A stretch of DNA of 64,000 nucleotides from Acanthopleura granulata (GCA_016165875.1 JABBOT010000014.1:11007871-11071870); one strand, 5' to 3'; positions 1-11,367 are shown, counted from the first letter of the stretch. The notes: a model not told the origin generated them from the sequence alone. Made by a program: numbers and translations.

Positions 1-757
1 GCAACTATTTCTAATTACATTTACTGTTACTTGGACCAAACGAACAATGAAAAAAGTGAGCAAGTGGAATTTTTTAACCTTTTTTTTAACGAAGCTCCTA
101 AATGAAGGAAAGGTCGTTTGAACCTCCTTAACACGGTGAGACAGGTGGTTGGTAAATTAAAAAAGTCAACAAAATTGCCAGGGGTCTTTGACAAGTAACA
201 TGATACACTTGCACACTTTCACCTTTTGCGACAAATGAGTTCCAACTCGGAACTGCCGTATTATGCGTGCATTCAACAGGTGGAGTGGTGAATTAACAAC
301 GCGTGAACTAAACCATACATCCCGTGCGGCCGAGAAAAGTAATGTCCCCTGGACTATAAATTCCACCCTATATCAAAACATACTACCAATCAATGGAGAA
401 AACATATCAGCACTGAATAGACAAAAAATGAGAGGGATCTGAATTTTAACTTGTCGAAGTCGGACGCCCCTGTTTTAATCTTGAATACGTTACTGACGGT
501 TCATATACGCCATCCGCAATCAGAACACTTCCAAACTCATTGCCCAAGTCCACCTCATTTGTGAATACACGCATCGTCTTGTGCGGGACATCGAAGACAC
601 AGCATTTCCATCTAAATATTCACGGATAATATATAAGTCCCTTGGACACTTCATGGGTTATTGGTATATTTTGCAATTAATTAAGTAAATATATAGTTTG
701 CAAAGTTAGGCAACCGCGTATTGAATCCGTGACAGTCCATATACTTTCGGTTTTGGT
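1..757. other. Gene-free flank
   Basis: I see no convincing coding exon, RNA gene or named repeat here. The open frames are short and carry no recognisable motif. It lies downstream of the minus-strand SRCR gene and may hold part of that gene's 3' UTR, but I found no clear poly(A) signal. Confidence 0.5.
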
Positions 758-1090
758 TCATATATGTATACCTCTACTTTGGTTTTGGCTCACAGATATA
801 TCACTGCTTTGGTTTTGAGTCTCTGCTTGGGTTTTAGTTCAAAGATATATTCCTCTACTTTGGTTTGGGTTCATAGATATACCTCTACTTTGGTTTGGGT
901 TCATAGATATATACCTCTGGTTCATATATGTATACCTCTACTTTGGTTTTGGCTCACAGATATATCACTGCTTTGGTTTTGAGTCTCTGCTTGGGTTTTA
1001 GTTCAAAGATATATTCCTCTACTTTGGTTTGGGTTCATAGATATACCTCTACTTTGGTTTGGGTTCATAGATATATACCTCTGGTTTGGT
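758..1090. repeat. Two-copy 164-bp tandem repeat with internal subrepeats
   Basis: A block beginning near 764 (ATGTATACCTCTACTTTGG) recurs almost exactly at 928, a period of 164 bp. Each copy contains two or three shorter iterations of CCTCTACTTTGGTTTGGGTTC followed by ATAGATATA. The near identity of the two copies points to a recent duplication. It lies immediately downstream of the stop codon of the SRCR gene, so it probably falls in or near that gene's 3' UTR. The apparent open frame through it results from the repeat and is not a gene. Confidence 0.9.
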
Positions 1091-1120
1091 TTTGGTTCAT
1101 ACATATATTTATATTCACCA

Positions 1121-1446
1121 TTAGCAATCCGAGCAATGCGTCGTTCCGCATTCCAATCCCACGTCCATGGCGTGCGTGCATGTCTTCTTGTCCGGAACGG
1201 CGTAGGGACAGCTAAAGAAGTCGGCCTCGTTGCCGGTACAGTTGACCTGTGTCATGTGGATGGGGCCTCCCCCGGGACTGGTATCCCTACCCCTGAACAC
1301 CCGTACGGCTGAGGCGTAACCCATCTGCCGGCAGATCACCCGTGCCTCGAGAATGTCCCAGCGTTCCTCGCAGACGGTTCCCCATTTGCCGCCTTGGTAC
1401 ACCTCCAGGCGGCCTGAGTACGTGTTCGTCAGGCGGATAGGCAAAC
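1121..1446 (-). CDS. SRCR gene exon 3: second SRCR domain and stop
   Basis: The acceptor GTGCAG|GT is at 1447/1446. The exon reads LPIRLTNTYSGRLEVY, WGTVCEERWD, VICRQMGYA and VNCTGNEADFFSC, ends the domain at LECG, and stops after TTHCSDC at 1123-1121. The six domain cysteines match the first SRCR domain. The two cysteines in the short tail could form an interchain bridge. Confidence 0.92.
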
Positions 1447-4400
1447 CTGCACATCAGAAGAACCACTCACTGCGCCGAATGCTTCCCATGATGACGTTTG
1501 TTAACTAGGTTCAAAGCTATTTTATTTATTTACTTATTTGATTGGTGTTTTACGCCATACTCAAGGAATGATTCACTTATGCGATGATGGCCAGCATTAT
1601 GGTGGGAGGAAACCGGGCACAGCCCGGGGGAAACCCACCACCATCTGCAAGTTGCTGGCAGAACTCACTGCGACCACATTAGTGGGAGGCTTCTAGGTCA
1701 TTGCACTGCGCTAGCGCGCTAACCGACTAGTCACGGAGGCCAACTTCACCAAAATATGGTCACTTCTTAAGATTGCACAGAACTAAATCTTATTAATAAA
1801 AATAATCGTATTATAATGGCCGGAAACCGGGCAGGCCGCGGGAAGGGGGAATCCTTGACCAACCGCAGGATGCTGTCAGACCTTCCCACGCTTTGGTTCC
1901 AATAGTTATTGCACTTTGTTTAAGAAACTATAAGTACCCATTGCGGAGAAAAGAAAAAGTAAACAATACATAAGCCCACTATTTTCCTTGCAGAACCTCA
2001 GCATTAAGTGGCTTACTTAATAAACGTATTCCAAACAAAGGATTTATCGCTATGACATTGTACTACCTGTAATTAAGATAATATGTACCTGTACACACTG
2101 CCCCGGCGTCCTCATTATGCCCGCAATCGTTAACCTGACTAGACGCTCGCCCGCAGCTGAACAGACTGCTTTCAGCCCCGGTACATCTGACGTCATCCAA
2201 CCACACGGGGCCCTTTCCACGGCCGAAGTGACCCTTCTTCGTGGCCCTCCTTGCGCCGCTGTAGCCCAGTTCGCGACATACGACGTTAGCGTGACGCAGG
2301 TCCCAGTCGTCGTCGCACACCGTACCCCACACCCCGTTCATCAACACCTCTACCCGCCCGTACGATCCCTGGCTCAGGCGAACGCCGGCTGGTGGAAGAT
2401 AAGAAATTCAAAGTACATATTATTAATTTTGGTTATTCTGAAAAATTTCAATCTATATAATGAAGAGATTGGCCGTGTTTGTTTGAATGCTTTATATTTA
2501 TTTATTTATTTTATTAATGCTTAACGCCGTGCTCAACAATTTTTATTTATGTAGGGATGATGGCGGTCAGGTTTATGGGCGGAGGAAACCGGAGTTTCCG
2601 GAGAAACCACCCCGTTTCTCCATAAACTTCCCGGCGTAAAGAACTCGACAATATGAGTCAAGGGTCTGATAATCACAGGGAACCAGCGATTTAAGCTCAC
2701 GATCCAGCGGTGTCACTGTGTTGTTTAACGTCACTTCTAACACTTCTGTGGCTCTAATACATCGATGAGCTCCGTATTCCGGTAACGCGGTTTTAATATA
2801 TTTTGTGCTGCCTCACTGGATCAGCAGGTCAAAGACGTCAGACACAACGCCTCTCCAAGTCAGATATTTACACCAGCAATCAATCTCATTAACCCTCAAG
2901 GCATGATGTACTAAGACTGCCCATATTATCGCCTTCTACATGACCTAATATCATAAGGTAAGCCTTCATTACGAGTAAGGCCTAGGAGTGATTTTAACAG
3001 GAAAGCAACAGTGTTAACAGTGGAAAAGAATTTAGTTTGGAGAGTAAAACGGGAGCAGCGACGACAGTGTGATACAAGTATAGACGACAAAATGGCACAC
3101 ACGTGCACCGCTGAAAACCGGTCTCTTACCAGTTTACCTCAGTCAGGGTTTTATTTCAACTGTTCACGTAAATGTTTAAATAATAGTAACTTACACCCAC
3201 CCCACCCCCCCACTAGTACCAAATCTCTCCTTTTTTTTCGAACTAAACAAATGAGTTTATTGAGTGTCAATTGCAGAAATACCGAAGCTGATCAAAAAAG
3301 AATCAATTTAATTCAGGTTAAAATGATCAAGTGTGTAAGGCTTCTGACATTTGCTTCCATGGTAACAGGGCCAAGGGGTGGTATTGACTGGTAAGGTAAT
3401 TCCCAGTTCATCATGACCTGCTACCACCTGGCGTTTCGTGGCAGGCCAGGTATAGGCCTATCACAAGATCAGGAATAACGAGTTTGGCGGAAGTAAAACC
3501 AAACTGCTTTCAGCGCTCGCACTACTCTCCATGGTCCGTTCACATCTCTGCCACCATTAGACAAGTTTGACCCTTGGACCACGTAGGACGCACACGTATA
3601 CATACGCTTGTACAGGGTAATAGCCTCATCATTGATGACATTGCGCGGAGATATATTCAGCATACATCAATAAAATTGTTTTAGGTGTCCGTTATAGAAT
3701 CATGTTGTGCACATACAGTTCAGAAGAAGAGAATGCGAATACATCAAGCACGGTATGAATAGAAACCAGAGATGAGAAAGTTTTGTTTTTCTGATGTCAC
3801 TTCCTATCTGATCTCCGTGACCTCAGTGATCTCGGCGCGGTTCAAGATTTTTTATAAAATCTGCCAGAGGTTTCAGGGCTGTAATCCAAGCTTAAAAGGC
3901 GGAGCATGCGTTCCTAAGAGTAGTGAGGTAAACATTTCTAGACGGTATTTCGGTAAATCACCTTCGCCAATCAATACCTTGGCGTCTCATTTCTCCGCAA
4001 CTATAGTTTATATGTTGCGCAATTGTTTAATGGCTATGACTCACGTCTGACTAACCAGCATGTAACGCGAGCTTTCACTGATATATTGATCAGTTGCCAT
4101 GGATACAGCTACCTGTAAACCTCTTATCACCTGTGTTATCAGGTATAGACTGTAAAGAATTGCGGTTGTATAACATGGTAACAGTGCTATTTCAGGACCG
4201 CTCAGGATACGTGACGTCCCGTAGGTACGCCACCCTAGTCGATGCCAGTGTCAGCTTTCTCTCTTCTCGCATGGGTCCCACACCCGCTGTGTTCAAGAAC
4301 GAAAAGGAATCTGTACTGCATCCAGTGAACACTAAATCAGAACTTAAAGGCAAGAAATTACGATGACACGCAGATAGATTTAACAAGCAGTTGTCCAAAC

Positions 4401-7400
4401 GCTGAATAAGGATGCTATACCTGTATACGGTTTAGATAAAATCCAGGATCTAAGATTTGTTTATTCATTTATTTGATTGGTGTTTTACTCCGTACTCAAG
4501 AATATCTCACTTATACGATGACGACCAGAATGATGGTGGGAGGACACTGGAGACAGTCCAGAGGATACTCACGACCATCCGCGGGTTGCTGACAGAGGAT
4601 CTAATAATCAACTAGTGACGCAACCTCTATGCCGTGATGGAGGAAGGTATCATACTTCCCATGTATAAACTCTTTCTACCACCTGCATTAGATGTCTGAT
4701 ACCGCAATAAATTTCATTCAGAGTGTTTTGGTTAAATTTTGCATGTGGACGTCGTATATAAAGACATTCGCATACCAAACAACTCCCGCAAACTTGATCG
4801 ACATTCACGTGCCAATCATCGGCCACAAACGAGACATTCGTTCACCAATCACCGGGCTATACTCATTATTCAATTATAGTAAGCGTCAAGGTAACTTATA
4901 ATGGAAGAACTGTGATAGTTTGATGATAGTAATGCATGCAATCACCCAAAGGAACCTCCAAGACCAATAACACGTGAAAACACGTCGTTTCCTGAAGGAA
5001 AGCTGAAGTTCTAAGGTACGGTCCCGGACCCTGTTCCACAAAGCAGTCGTAGGCTTTCATCCAGTATATGGCGCTTTTCAATGTGTATGCGTGCTTGTAT
5101 AGCACGAGGCCCCCGTTCCACAAAACAGTCGTAGGTTAAGTTGATTTAACATGGGTTGTCATGGTAGTTACAATCAACTTAGCCTACGATTGCTTTGTGG
5201 AACGGGGGCCTGGTGTTACACGAACACGCATACACATTGAAAAGTACTGGATGAAAGTACACATTAGTACGTATATATATTTTGTTAATAGCATGGGAAG
5301 GAGTTTACGGGTTCTACATTATATGCTTTGTCAATAGCTAGCATTTTATTCACCGAAATGAGATCGGTATCATTACCCAAAATGATGAATTCACCACTTG
5401 ATCTCCTACATTCGATTCCTCAGAGTATTTGCTAATAAACCTGCATTAGACATTGCGGAATTTTGTAACATTTTACAAACGCTGGGCAGAGTATCGATAA
5501 TTTCAGTACAGGGTATATAGAACTTTAGCTGTATGACGGCCGAAAGTTGCACCTTAGCAATGAGTGCACGTTACGTGAATCTTATCGCTGCATGTTATAC
5601 GTATTTTGGTAAAGGTCGTTTTATAATTCAGACATGAGAAAATAATTACGGCAATAATTCTTTTTTAAGAAACACTCTATTCCTCTTTCGTCGACTGCAG
5701 CTTTAAGTCAGATGGTTTGTCAGATGGTTTTCTCCATCTTTCGTCAGGTTTTCTCCAGATCAATTGCATATCCTATACACATAACCGATGTCGTATGAGT
5801 GAAATATTCCGGTGTACAAAGTAAAATTCCGATCAAATGAACGAATAGTTTGATCTATTTAAAAATTTTGCTCCATGTAATCCCCTGTAATGGTGGCAAC
5901 CAGTTGTAAAAACTTGACTAACACATACTATGATTTTTGATATCGTGTTCTGACAAGTCCTGGCTCATTTAGGCAAATATATATATATACGGCCTGCATG
6001 CACATATATATAGTCCTTTGTGTATATATTGCTTCTTAAAACAAATTGCGGATCACATGGGTCTCGAACCAGCGACCGCATAGACAGGCAACCTCATCGC
6101 CGTCAAACAACGCGAACCGGCCAAACCATTCGGCTATAACATTTCTCCCACAAAAAAGCAGGTACCGGTACTTAACAATACTGTCACTTAACCAACTTTC
6201 TTATTGGTGTTTCCGCTGGCTTTCTTTCCGTCCGTATGTGCGGATGGTCGTGGGTTTCTCCGGGATTGTGCCCGATTCCCACCCACTATAATGCTGGCCG
6301 CCATATTCTTGAGTACAACGTAAAACACCAATCAGATAAAATACAATACAATACAATAAAATAAAATGAAATAAATAACTATATAAATAAATAGATAGAT
6401 AGATAGATACACATAAATAAATAAATAAATAATGGTATTCCCCAATCTGATATGCTCAGCTACGGGTACTGTATCGTTTCGTATCATCAAAGAGCTAACA
6501 CATGTTCGCCATATAGTCTACCGGCTCGCTCTCCGTCAGGTTTGCTCCCGTCATGCGCTGATATTGCTGGCCACTGTCGTATAAGTGAAATATTCTTGAG
6601 TACCTAGCTACCTAGCTTTTGTTTTTGTGGGAGGCCTGTTCACTGGGTAGTTTAGACATCTCTTGCTCTCTGAAGTCAGTGGTTCGAAACCGAGGGTGGT
6701 CTCTGCCAATTTTGAAGACTAGAGTCTGTTCCATTCCCGTGAATGTCTACATCGCAAATAACGATAAACCACTGGCTTAAACCATTTCCTGAAAGACATT
6801 CACCAATCTGATACGTTTAGGCTACATTAAAAGTTTTCGGATAACACGATTTAATGAGGCCGTCTTGAAGTGCATGAATTACCTGCATGAATCATCGAAA
6901 ATCTGACAACATGCTTTTGAATACTATACTTGCTCAATTGTATCCCTCTTGGTAGTTTTGCCGACAAAACTTCAAGCTCGTCTTCTGTAGCATTGGGGAC
7001 GTTGGTGAACTCCTTCTCTTCTAAAGCCGCCACTGAATCCAGAGCTTTCTTTTGTAGTTCTCGCAGCTCTGTCTCCAGCTTCTCCATGCGCTGTTTCAAC
7101 GCGCTGACTTCGGCAGAGGTATTCCCCGCTTGTTTCACGGGCTTTACCGAAGGTACTGATCGTGCTTCCGGCCGGAGATGCTCGAGCTTCACCTCTAATT
7201 CTTCAACGCGGTTTATCAACTTCGGGTCCGTGCACAAACGCTCGACATTTTCCGTGGCCACAGTGAAATGAAAATCACAAACTTGTCCCCTGGCTCGAGC
7301 TAAGTTTTTCTCCTTTTGAATTTTGTCTGCGTCAATGTCGTGGTCTCCATTGATTAGAATATCCAGCGTCTGCGCAACGCTTTTGGCCCCTTGCAAAGAC

Positions 7401-7483
7401 GGGTTTGCCCAAGTCGGACATGATATGACAATAACAAGCAGACATGAAGCCAGCAGACGACCGCGGCAAATTAGCAGCATCAT
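1121..7483 (-). CDS. Secreted coiled-coil protein with two SRCR domains (complete, 3 exons, 408 aa)
   Basis: The coding exons are 7483-6883, 2388-2089 and 1446-1121. Both introns are phase 1, and the total of 1227 nt is 408 codons plus stop. Exon 1 encodes a hydrophobic leader (residues ~10-27, likely cleaved after PTWA). It then encodes a short Cys-containing stretch and a heptad-rich coiled coil (~90-175) with two N-glycosylation sequons (NTS, NAT). Exons 2 and 3 each encode one SRCR domain with the WGTVC, CRxxGY and CTGxE landmarks. Each domain has six cysteines, the pattern of MARCO-like (group A) SRCR domains. SRCR domains bind polyanions or microbial ligands, and coiled coils trimerise such proteins. 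I infer a secreted, probably oligomeric recognition or adhesion protein. If the leader is not cleaved, it would be a type II membrane receptor resembling class A scavenger receptors. The tail after the last SRCR adds two cysteines (HCSDC). The exact ligand is unknown. Confidence 0.88.
1521..1741 (-). mobile_element. tRNA-derived SINE (family A), internally deleted
   Basis: Read on the minus strand it begins GGCCTCCGTGACTAGTCGGT, carries a tRNA-like head, then the family body (CCGGTTTCCTCCCACCATAA), and ends with a short AATA-type tail. A segment of the middle is missing relative to the copy at 43196-43432. It lies in intron 2 of the SRCR gene. Confidence 0.85.
1816..1892 (-). mobile_element. 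SINE family A fragment
   Basis: A decayed piece of the family-A body, recognisable by GGAAACCGGGCAG, CCGCGGGAA and CAGACCTTCCCACG in plus orientation. Both ends are missing. Confidence 0.6.
2089..2388 (-). CDS. SRCR gene exon 2: first SRCR domain
   Basis: The acceptor CCACCAG|CC is at 2389/2388 and the donor ACAG|GTACAT at 2089/2088. The exon is 300 nt, phase 1 at both ends. It begins VRLSQGSYGRVEV and contains WGTVCDDDWD, VVCRELGY and VRCTGAESSLFSC, a canonical SRCR domain with six cysteines. One domain per symmetric phase-1 exon is typical of shuffled extracellular modules. Confidence 0.92.
2492..2625 (-). mobile_element. SINE family A fragment with (TTTA) tail
   Basis: It shows the T-rich TTTATTTATTTATT tail, then TTAACGCCGTGCTCAACAA and the GGAGGAAACCGG body, all in minus orientation. 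The tRNA-like head is absent or unrecognisable. Confidence 0.65.
3036..3200 (+). repeat. Copy of an unnamed dispersed repeat (family R)
   Basis: It contains GAGAGTAAAACGGGAGCAG, GACGACAGTGTGATA, AGTTTACCTCAGTCAGGG and TTTTATTTCAACTGTTCACG in this order. The same series recurs, diverged, at 45035-45210, 53985-54265, 54655-54945 and 60735-60850. I do not recognise it as a named element. Confidence 0.7.
4458..4600 (-). mobile_element. SINE family A, 3' two thirds
   Basis: Minus-oriented: the tail TTTATTCATTTATTTGATTG is followed by GGTGTTTTACTCCGTACTCA and the body up to GGTTGCTGACAGAGG. The head is lacking. Confidence 0.75.
5054..5257. mobile_element. Nested palindromic MITE
   Basis: The outer arms (CTTTCATCCAGTAT... 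and ...TACTGGATGAAAG) are inverted copies of each other through a shared TTTTCAATGTGTATGCGTG stretch. Inside lies a second inverted pair, CCCCCGTTCCACAAAACAGTC (5109 onward) against its complement ending near 5209. The total is ~204 bp with arms of ~95 bp. A partial extra copy of the inner arm (TTCCACAAAGCAGTCGTAGG) sits just to the left. No coding capacity is seen, so it is a non-autonomous foldback element. Confidence 0.8.
6049..6140 (-). mobile_element. tRNA-like SINE head or tRNA pseudogene
   Basis: Minus strand reads AGCCGAATGGTTTGGCCGG (A-box-like) and, ~45 nt later, CTGGTTCGAGACCC (B box). The spacing suggests a long variable arm (Leu/Ser type). I cannot fold a clean acceptor stem, so I call it a SINE head or pseudogene rather than a working tRNA. 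Confidence 0.4.
6236..6432 (+). mobile_element. SINE family A 3' half with A-rich microsatellite tail
   Basis: It carries GTGCGGATGGTCGTGGGTTT, CATATTCTTGAGTACAACG and CACCAATCAGATAAAATAC. It is followed by expanded (ATAC/AAAT/ATAG)n tail repeats up to 6432. The head is missing. Confidence 0.75.
6524..6600 (+). mobile_element. SINE family A fragment
   Basis: It contains TGCTGGCCACTGTCGTATAA and GTGAAATATTCTTGAGTACC, the diagnostic 3' end of the family. Neither head nor A-rich tail is present. Confidence 0.65.
6883..7483 (-). CDS. SRCR gene exon 1: signal peptide and coiled coil
   Basis: The start is the first of two consecutive ATGs at 7483-7478. The frame runs to GCAG|GTAATT, a good donor at 6883/6882, leaving phase 1 (601 nt). 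Residues ~85-175 contain repeated Leu/Glu/Lys heptads such as LKQRMEKLETELRELQKK. The open frame continues only a few codons past the donor. That readthrough tail is probably intronic. Confidence 0.85.
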
Positions 7484-7653
7484 TGTTTACGACAGCAGAG
7501 CAAATTACGTCACACTCTTCTGTTGTCACTTTGCATTTTCCTCTTGTCAACAGTATAACACTTTGCCGTGAAAATTCACAGCGCCATTTTGAAAACAACA
7601 GATTAAAGTTTTTCCTCATGTGGGGACTTTGATTCGGAGGGTTGAGATGGTCT

Positions 7654-7661
7654 TATTTATA
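7654..7661 (-). promoter_or_regulatory. TATA box of the SRCR gene
   Basis: On the minus strand this reads TATAAATA, about 170 nt upstream of the start codon. That would place transcription start near 7625-7635 with a 5' leader of about 150 nt. The match to the consensus is exact, but its use is inferred from position only. Confidence 0.55.
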
Positions 7662-8739
7662 CCAGCTTTATCACCGGATTTATTGCGACAAAAATCATGA
7701 CATTCGCACTGAACGCACGATATTGCATTTTTAATTTAGCTGCACTCATTCGGTTTATTAAAACGCCCACGACCGTAAACTATCCCGTGTGTATTTCAAA
7801 ATAAATTGGTCCTGTTATCAAGAGGCTAACGAATTTCGCTTTCAGTACGCAATTCTCCATTAATATCAGAAGATTTGTGCAGTAATTTCCAAAATATCCG
7901 GTTAATAGATGTACAAATCAGCCTGACGTCCATTAATACTTCGCTACACAACAATGATCATTCACTATTTTACATTAAAAGGCAATATTTCGCCTGTTCA
8001 AAGATTGAAGGACCTGAGATAGGCCTACTCTTATAGAACCTCAAACGACGGGGAAACGTCCACGATCCCTGTTACATATGGAAACAGTAAAAGGCCCTGT
8101 GGAGGGAAGGAAAGTTAAAACACATGTCAGCCGTCTTTTTCCTGAGAAGTGTCTGTACTTTCTAATACCTCCAACTTTGTAACACACAATCAAACACAGC
8201 TGTTCTCCGCAGTACACCAACTCGACAGTTTCCGGTATTTTCCGTGACATTCAAAGCTGTCGTAGATGACATTAGTCATCTATTTTATACGTTTGTTGAC
8301 ATTCGTGTACAACTCGTTATACGTTTATAGAGGTAGCTCCTTATCACCGTACTGCTACGCCTCGCCCGCTTATACGGCATCCAGCCAACAATGAGAGTAG
8401 GGAACAAATTCCCATTCCGCGGTCCGGATTGAGCCCGCGCGTTAGTCTTGGTTTAATAAAACCTTAAATCTCTGCTACCAGTAAGTCAGCAACTATGAAC
8501 ACGTTTAGAACACCATGGATCCTGAAGTTCCTGTCTGTGTCTCTGTCATACCTCATGTTGTTCGCCATTGAGAAATCATCGCTCATACAACAAATTTGAC
8601 GTAACTTTGGGAGACTATTACCGTTTTAATCAGTTTAGTGCCCTAGGTATTCATTTCTTTTCTTTGTACGTCGGCGGTCGAGTTGAATGGCACAGGCAAT
8701 CAGAGTTCTGACTTAAAAGCTTAGTTGGTAAAGCGAGAT

Positions 8740-8805
8740 CTGGATTCGAACACGCGACCTCAAACTCAACTGTGAAGGGTCGAACAGTCGCATGCAGTGA
8801 GCCAG
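8740..8805 (-). mobile_element. tRNA-like SINE head fragment
   Basis: Minus strand: TGGCTCACTGCATGCGACTG resembles an A box region and GTCGCGTGTTCGAATCC a B box, ~45 nt apart. No body or tail of a known family follows. Confidence 0.4.
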
Positions 8806-9653
8806 ACCCCAGGATCAGATTTAATCAAAACTTATTCTTAACTTTAATATAGCTCACTGCCCTAAATTTCTGACTCGCCTGAAGATCTTTCATTCTAATG
8901 ACAAGACCTTTATGACAAAAAATGTTCAGAAACAATACCACAAGTTAAACCAAAGTTCTTACTTCAGGCAAAGACAACTTCGTGATCCTGGAGACTGCGC
9001 TTTAAGCATCGGAGCCTGCGAGGCCCATAATGTTAACCACAGCAATCGGGTATATTCATGCACTGAATACATTAAAACTGATCGAAGCCTTTGTTCCATC
9101 AGACATGATCTAATACACAACAGACATGATACAAACTCGTTACTTGCTTTGAATATTTTTTTAATGACTTTACTAACAAACATAATCTGTGCAATAAGTG
9201 TTAGATATACCCAAAATATCTATGTCACGTATTTTAGTAAAAATATTCATAAAACAGCCATAAAATTAGTATAATGTAAGCCAAAACATCATCCTCTAAG
9301 CCAAAACTACACTACTAGCATTTGGAAATGTAGACGCTTGATTTTCAATGCGTTTAATTTCATTAGGAGTATACATAAACAATTTTGTCCGAGGACTGTC
9401 TGTGAAAGAAAATATTCCTTTCATTTGGGAGATCCTTGCCATTGTTAGAATGTTTTTTTATTAATTTCTTTGATGTTTAACGCCATACGCCATAATTTTC
9501 AGTTTTACGATACCGCGCTCAGATTAAGAGCTTGAGGAACCGGAGAGCGAGTGGTAAAACACTGACCTATATGGTTTCCCACGTGTGACGCACGTGGACA
9601 AGTGGTCTTCAATTTATATTGCCAAGACCTCACGCACGAACGGTGAGATCAAA

Positions 9654-9690
9654 GGGCGGGGGAGCGGGGGGAGAGGCGGTGGTGGTGTAT
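9654..9690 (+). other. G-rich run, potential G-quadruplex
   Basis: The stretch has four or more G-tracts (GGGCGGGGGAGCGGGGGG, then GAGGCGGTGG) separated by one or two bases. That fits an intramolecular quadruplex motif. It lies far from any gene I can identify. Confidence 0.5.
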
Positions 9691-10651
9691 ACAAACTACC
9701 TGTCCGAGACCGAGACATGCCAGCACCTGGTATATCGTGGCGGCTGAAGGGCAGCAACCATCTTAATCACTATCCCATTATCATGTATATACAGGGGCTA
9801 TAAATCTGTCTATGTCGCTGCAACTTCGGGCGTTGTGTTGACGACTGTGGATAACTGAAGCCAGCAGAGATCGATATACAGACAAAACTATACAGACCCA
9901 TCACCACTTAACGCGCTCAAATTACCGACTTTATAATCGGCTGACTGACAGGAAACCTCGCTTTACGGCAAAGAAAACGTCGCTACTCGGTTTTAAGCTT
10001 TAAGCTATAGATACAAAATTTACAAAAGGCAAATTTATAAGCAAATTTAATAAAATTTACATTTAATGATATTTAATTTAAAGTTCAATAACGACCCAGT
10101 AACAAGCATATCAAATTGATTCCCAGTTATTACAGTCACCAATTAAATTTCTACCTGACATATACAATTTTATATTGGTTTCATAAAATCACCAAATAAA
10201 CGCTTGTCATAAAGCTCATATCACATTTCAGAAACCAAGAACGTAAAATATTAATTAACAACTGTAACTGATAATAAGGTTAATGATGTACTTTGCCACA
10301 CTTCACAGACAATAGTTCGGAAACTTATCGCATTTTGTAGGTTCTCATCTTGGCAAGCCGTACTTTTGTTTGAACGAACAGAAAATACATTTCTTATATA
10401 GATCAAACTGAACAATGTTGTCATGTGATTGACATTGTCGTCCAAACACCAGTTACTCTTACACACAGAACTGCGTGAATTTTCAGGCAACATAGCTTTA
10501 AGCGAAATAACACCCTTTTCCCTCTTTTTTTCAGAATGCGGACATATTTCCATTGTAGCATTCTGTGTTGATTAAATCCCCATAACCTAATTTAGGTTAA
10601 AAGGTCGGATGTCAAAAATCGGCTCCACTCACACAGCGGCTGAGTAAAGCG

Positions 10652-10990
10652 GCTTATGCCCGGCGCAGATGAGAGGTATGTGTTTAGAAAAACTCACTCG
10701 TCACACTTACCTTAAGCACATAGCTCTCGTGTGCGGGCAACTTTTCTTTAAGTCTTTGCCTTTCTTGACGCATGCGCATTCACGACTACTTGAAAGGAGA
10801 CAGCTTTCGCTCGGCGCACACATTAAGCCATTAATAAATTATCAAAGACGTTAGATATTAGGCATGGCGTCAGGAAAGGCAAAAAACTTAAAGACAAGTT
10901 ACCCGCACACGAGAGTTATGTGTTTTCAGGCAAGTGTCACGAGTGAATTCTTCCTAAGTACATAGCTCTCGTTTGCGCCGGGCTTTATAG
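10652..10990. mobile_element. Palindromic foldback element (MITE), ~335 bp
   Basis: The left arm starts GCCCGGCGCAGATGAGAG. The right arm ends CTCTCGTTTGCGCCGGGC, its inverted copy. Matching continues inward for ~120 bp (ACATAGCTCTCGTGTGCGGG against CCCGCACACGAGAGTTATGT), leaving a short AT-rich centre. Each arm itself contains an inward and an outward copy of a CTCTCG-type motif. No open frame of note, so a non-autonomous DNA element is likely. Confidence 0.85.
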
Positions 10991-11367
10991 CCTCACCCCC
11001 ACTGCGAGCGAAAAGTACAACTGCAACCATAACTACAACGTCGAAAAAACTGAAAGTTATTTAGTAAGTAGGGCTACCCCTACTGCAGACGTCATGTCGC
11101 GACGACATCAGGGCGGCATCCATGTCGCCCAGCAAAGATAGAACTGGTTCTATTTGTTGGCGACTGTTTTCATGTCGCCGGCAGTGTTGCGGCAGTAGTT
11201 GTGGTTGCGGTTGTCGCCTGCAGTGGGGACGAAGCTTTAAATCACCGTCAACTTGAACAGAATACAAGGAAACATGCCACCAAATTATGCGTTAACCATA
11301 TACATGTAGGTCTACATACACGACTTAATTTAGAAAATAATGATATAATTTTGATTTAGTTTTTAGT
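10991..11367. other. Short spacer between two foldback elements
   Basis: I see no gene here. It contains a moderately GC-rich patch (11085-11240) with no recognisable motif on either strand. Confidence 0.5.

Larger units (their letters stand above)
2389..6882 (-). other. Intron 1 of the SRCR gene
   Basis: This 4.5 kb intron holds several minus-oriented SINE fragments (2492-2625, 4458-4600), a copy of an unnamed dispersed repeat (3036-3200), a nested palindrome (5054-5257), plus-oriented SINE pieces (6236-6600) and a tRNA-like SINE head (6049-6140). I found no further SRCR-type exon in it, and the flanking phases join without one. Confidence 0.6.
7665..10650. other. Gene-free stretch
   Basis: I see no convincing exon. 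A 69-codon minus frame at 8041-8250 has no recognisable motif. A tRNA-like SINE head lies at 8740-8805 (minus), and a G-rich run at 9654-9690 could form a G-quadruplex. The remainder is AT-rich and unremarkable by eye. Confidence 0.5.
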
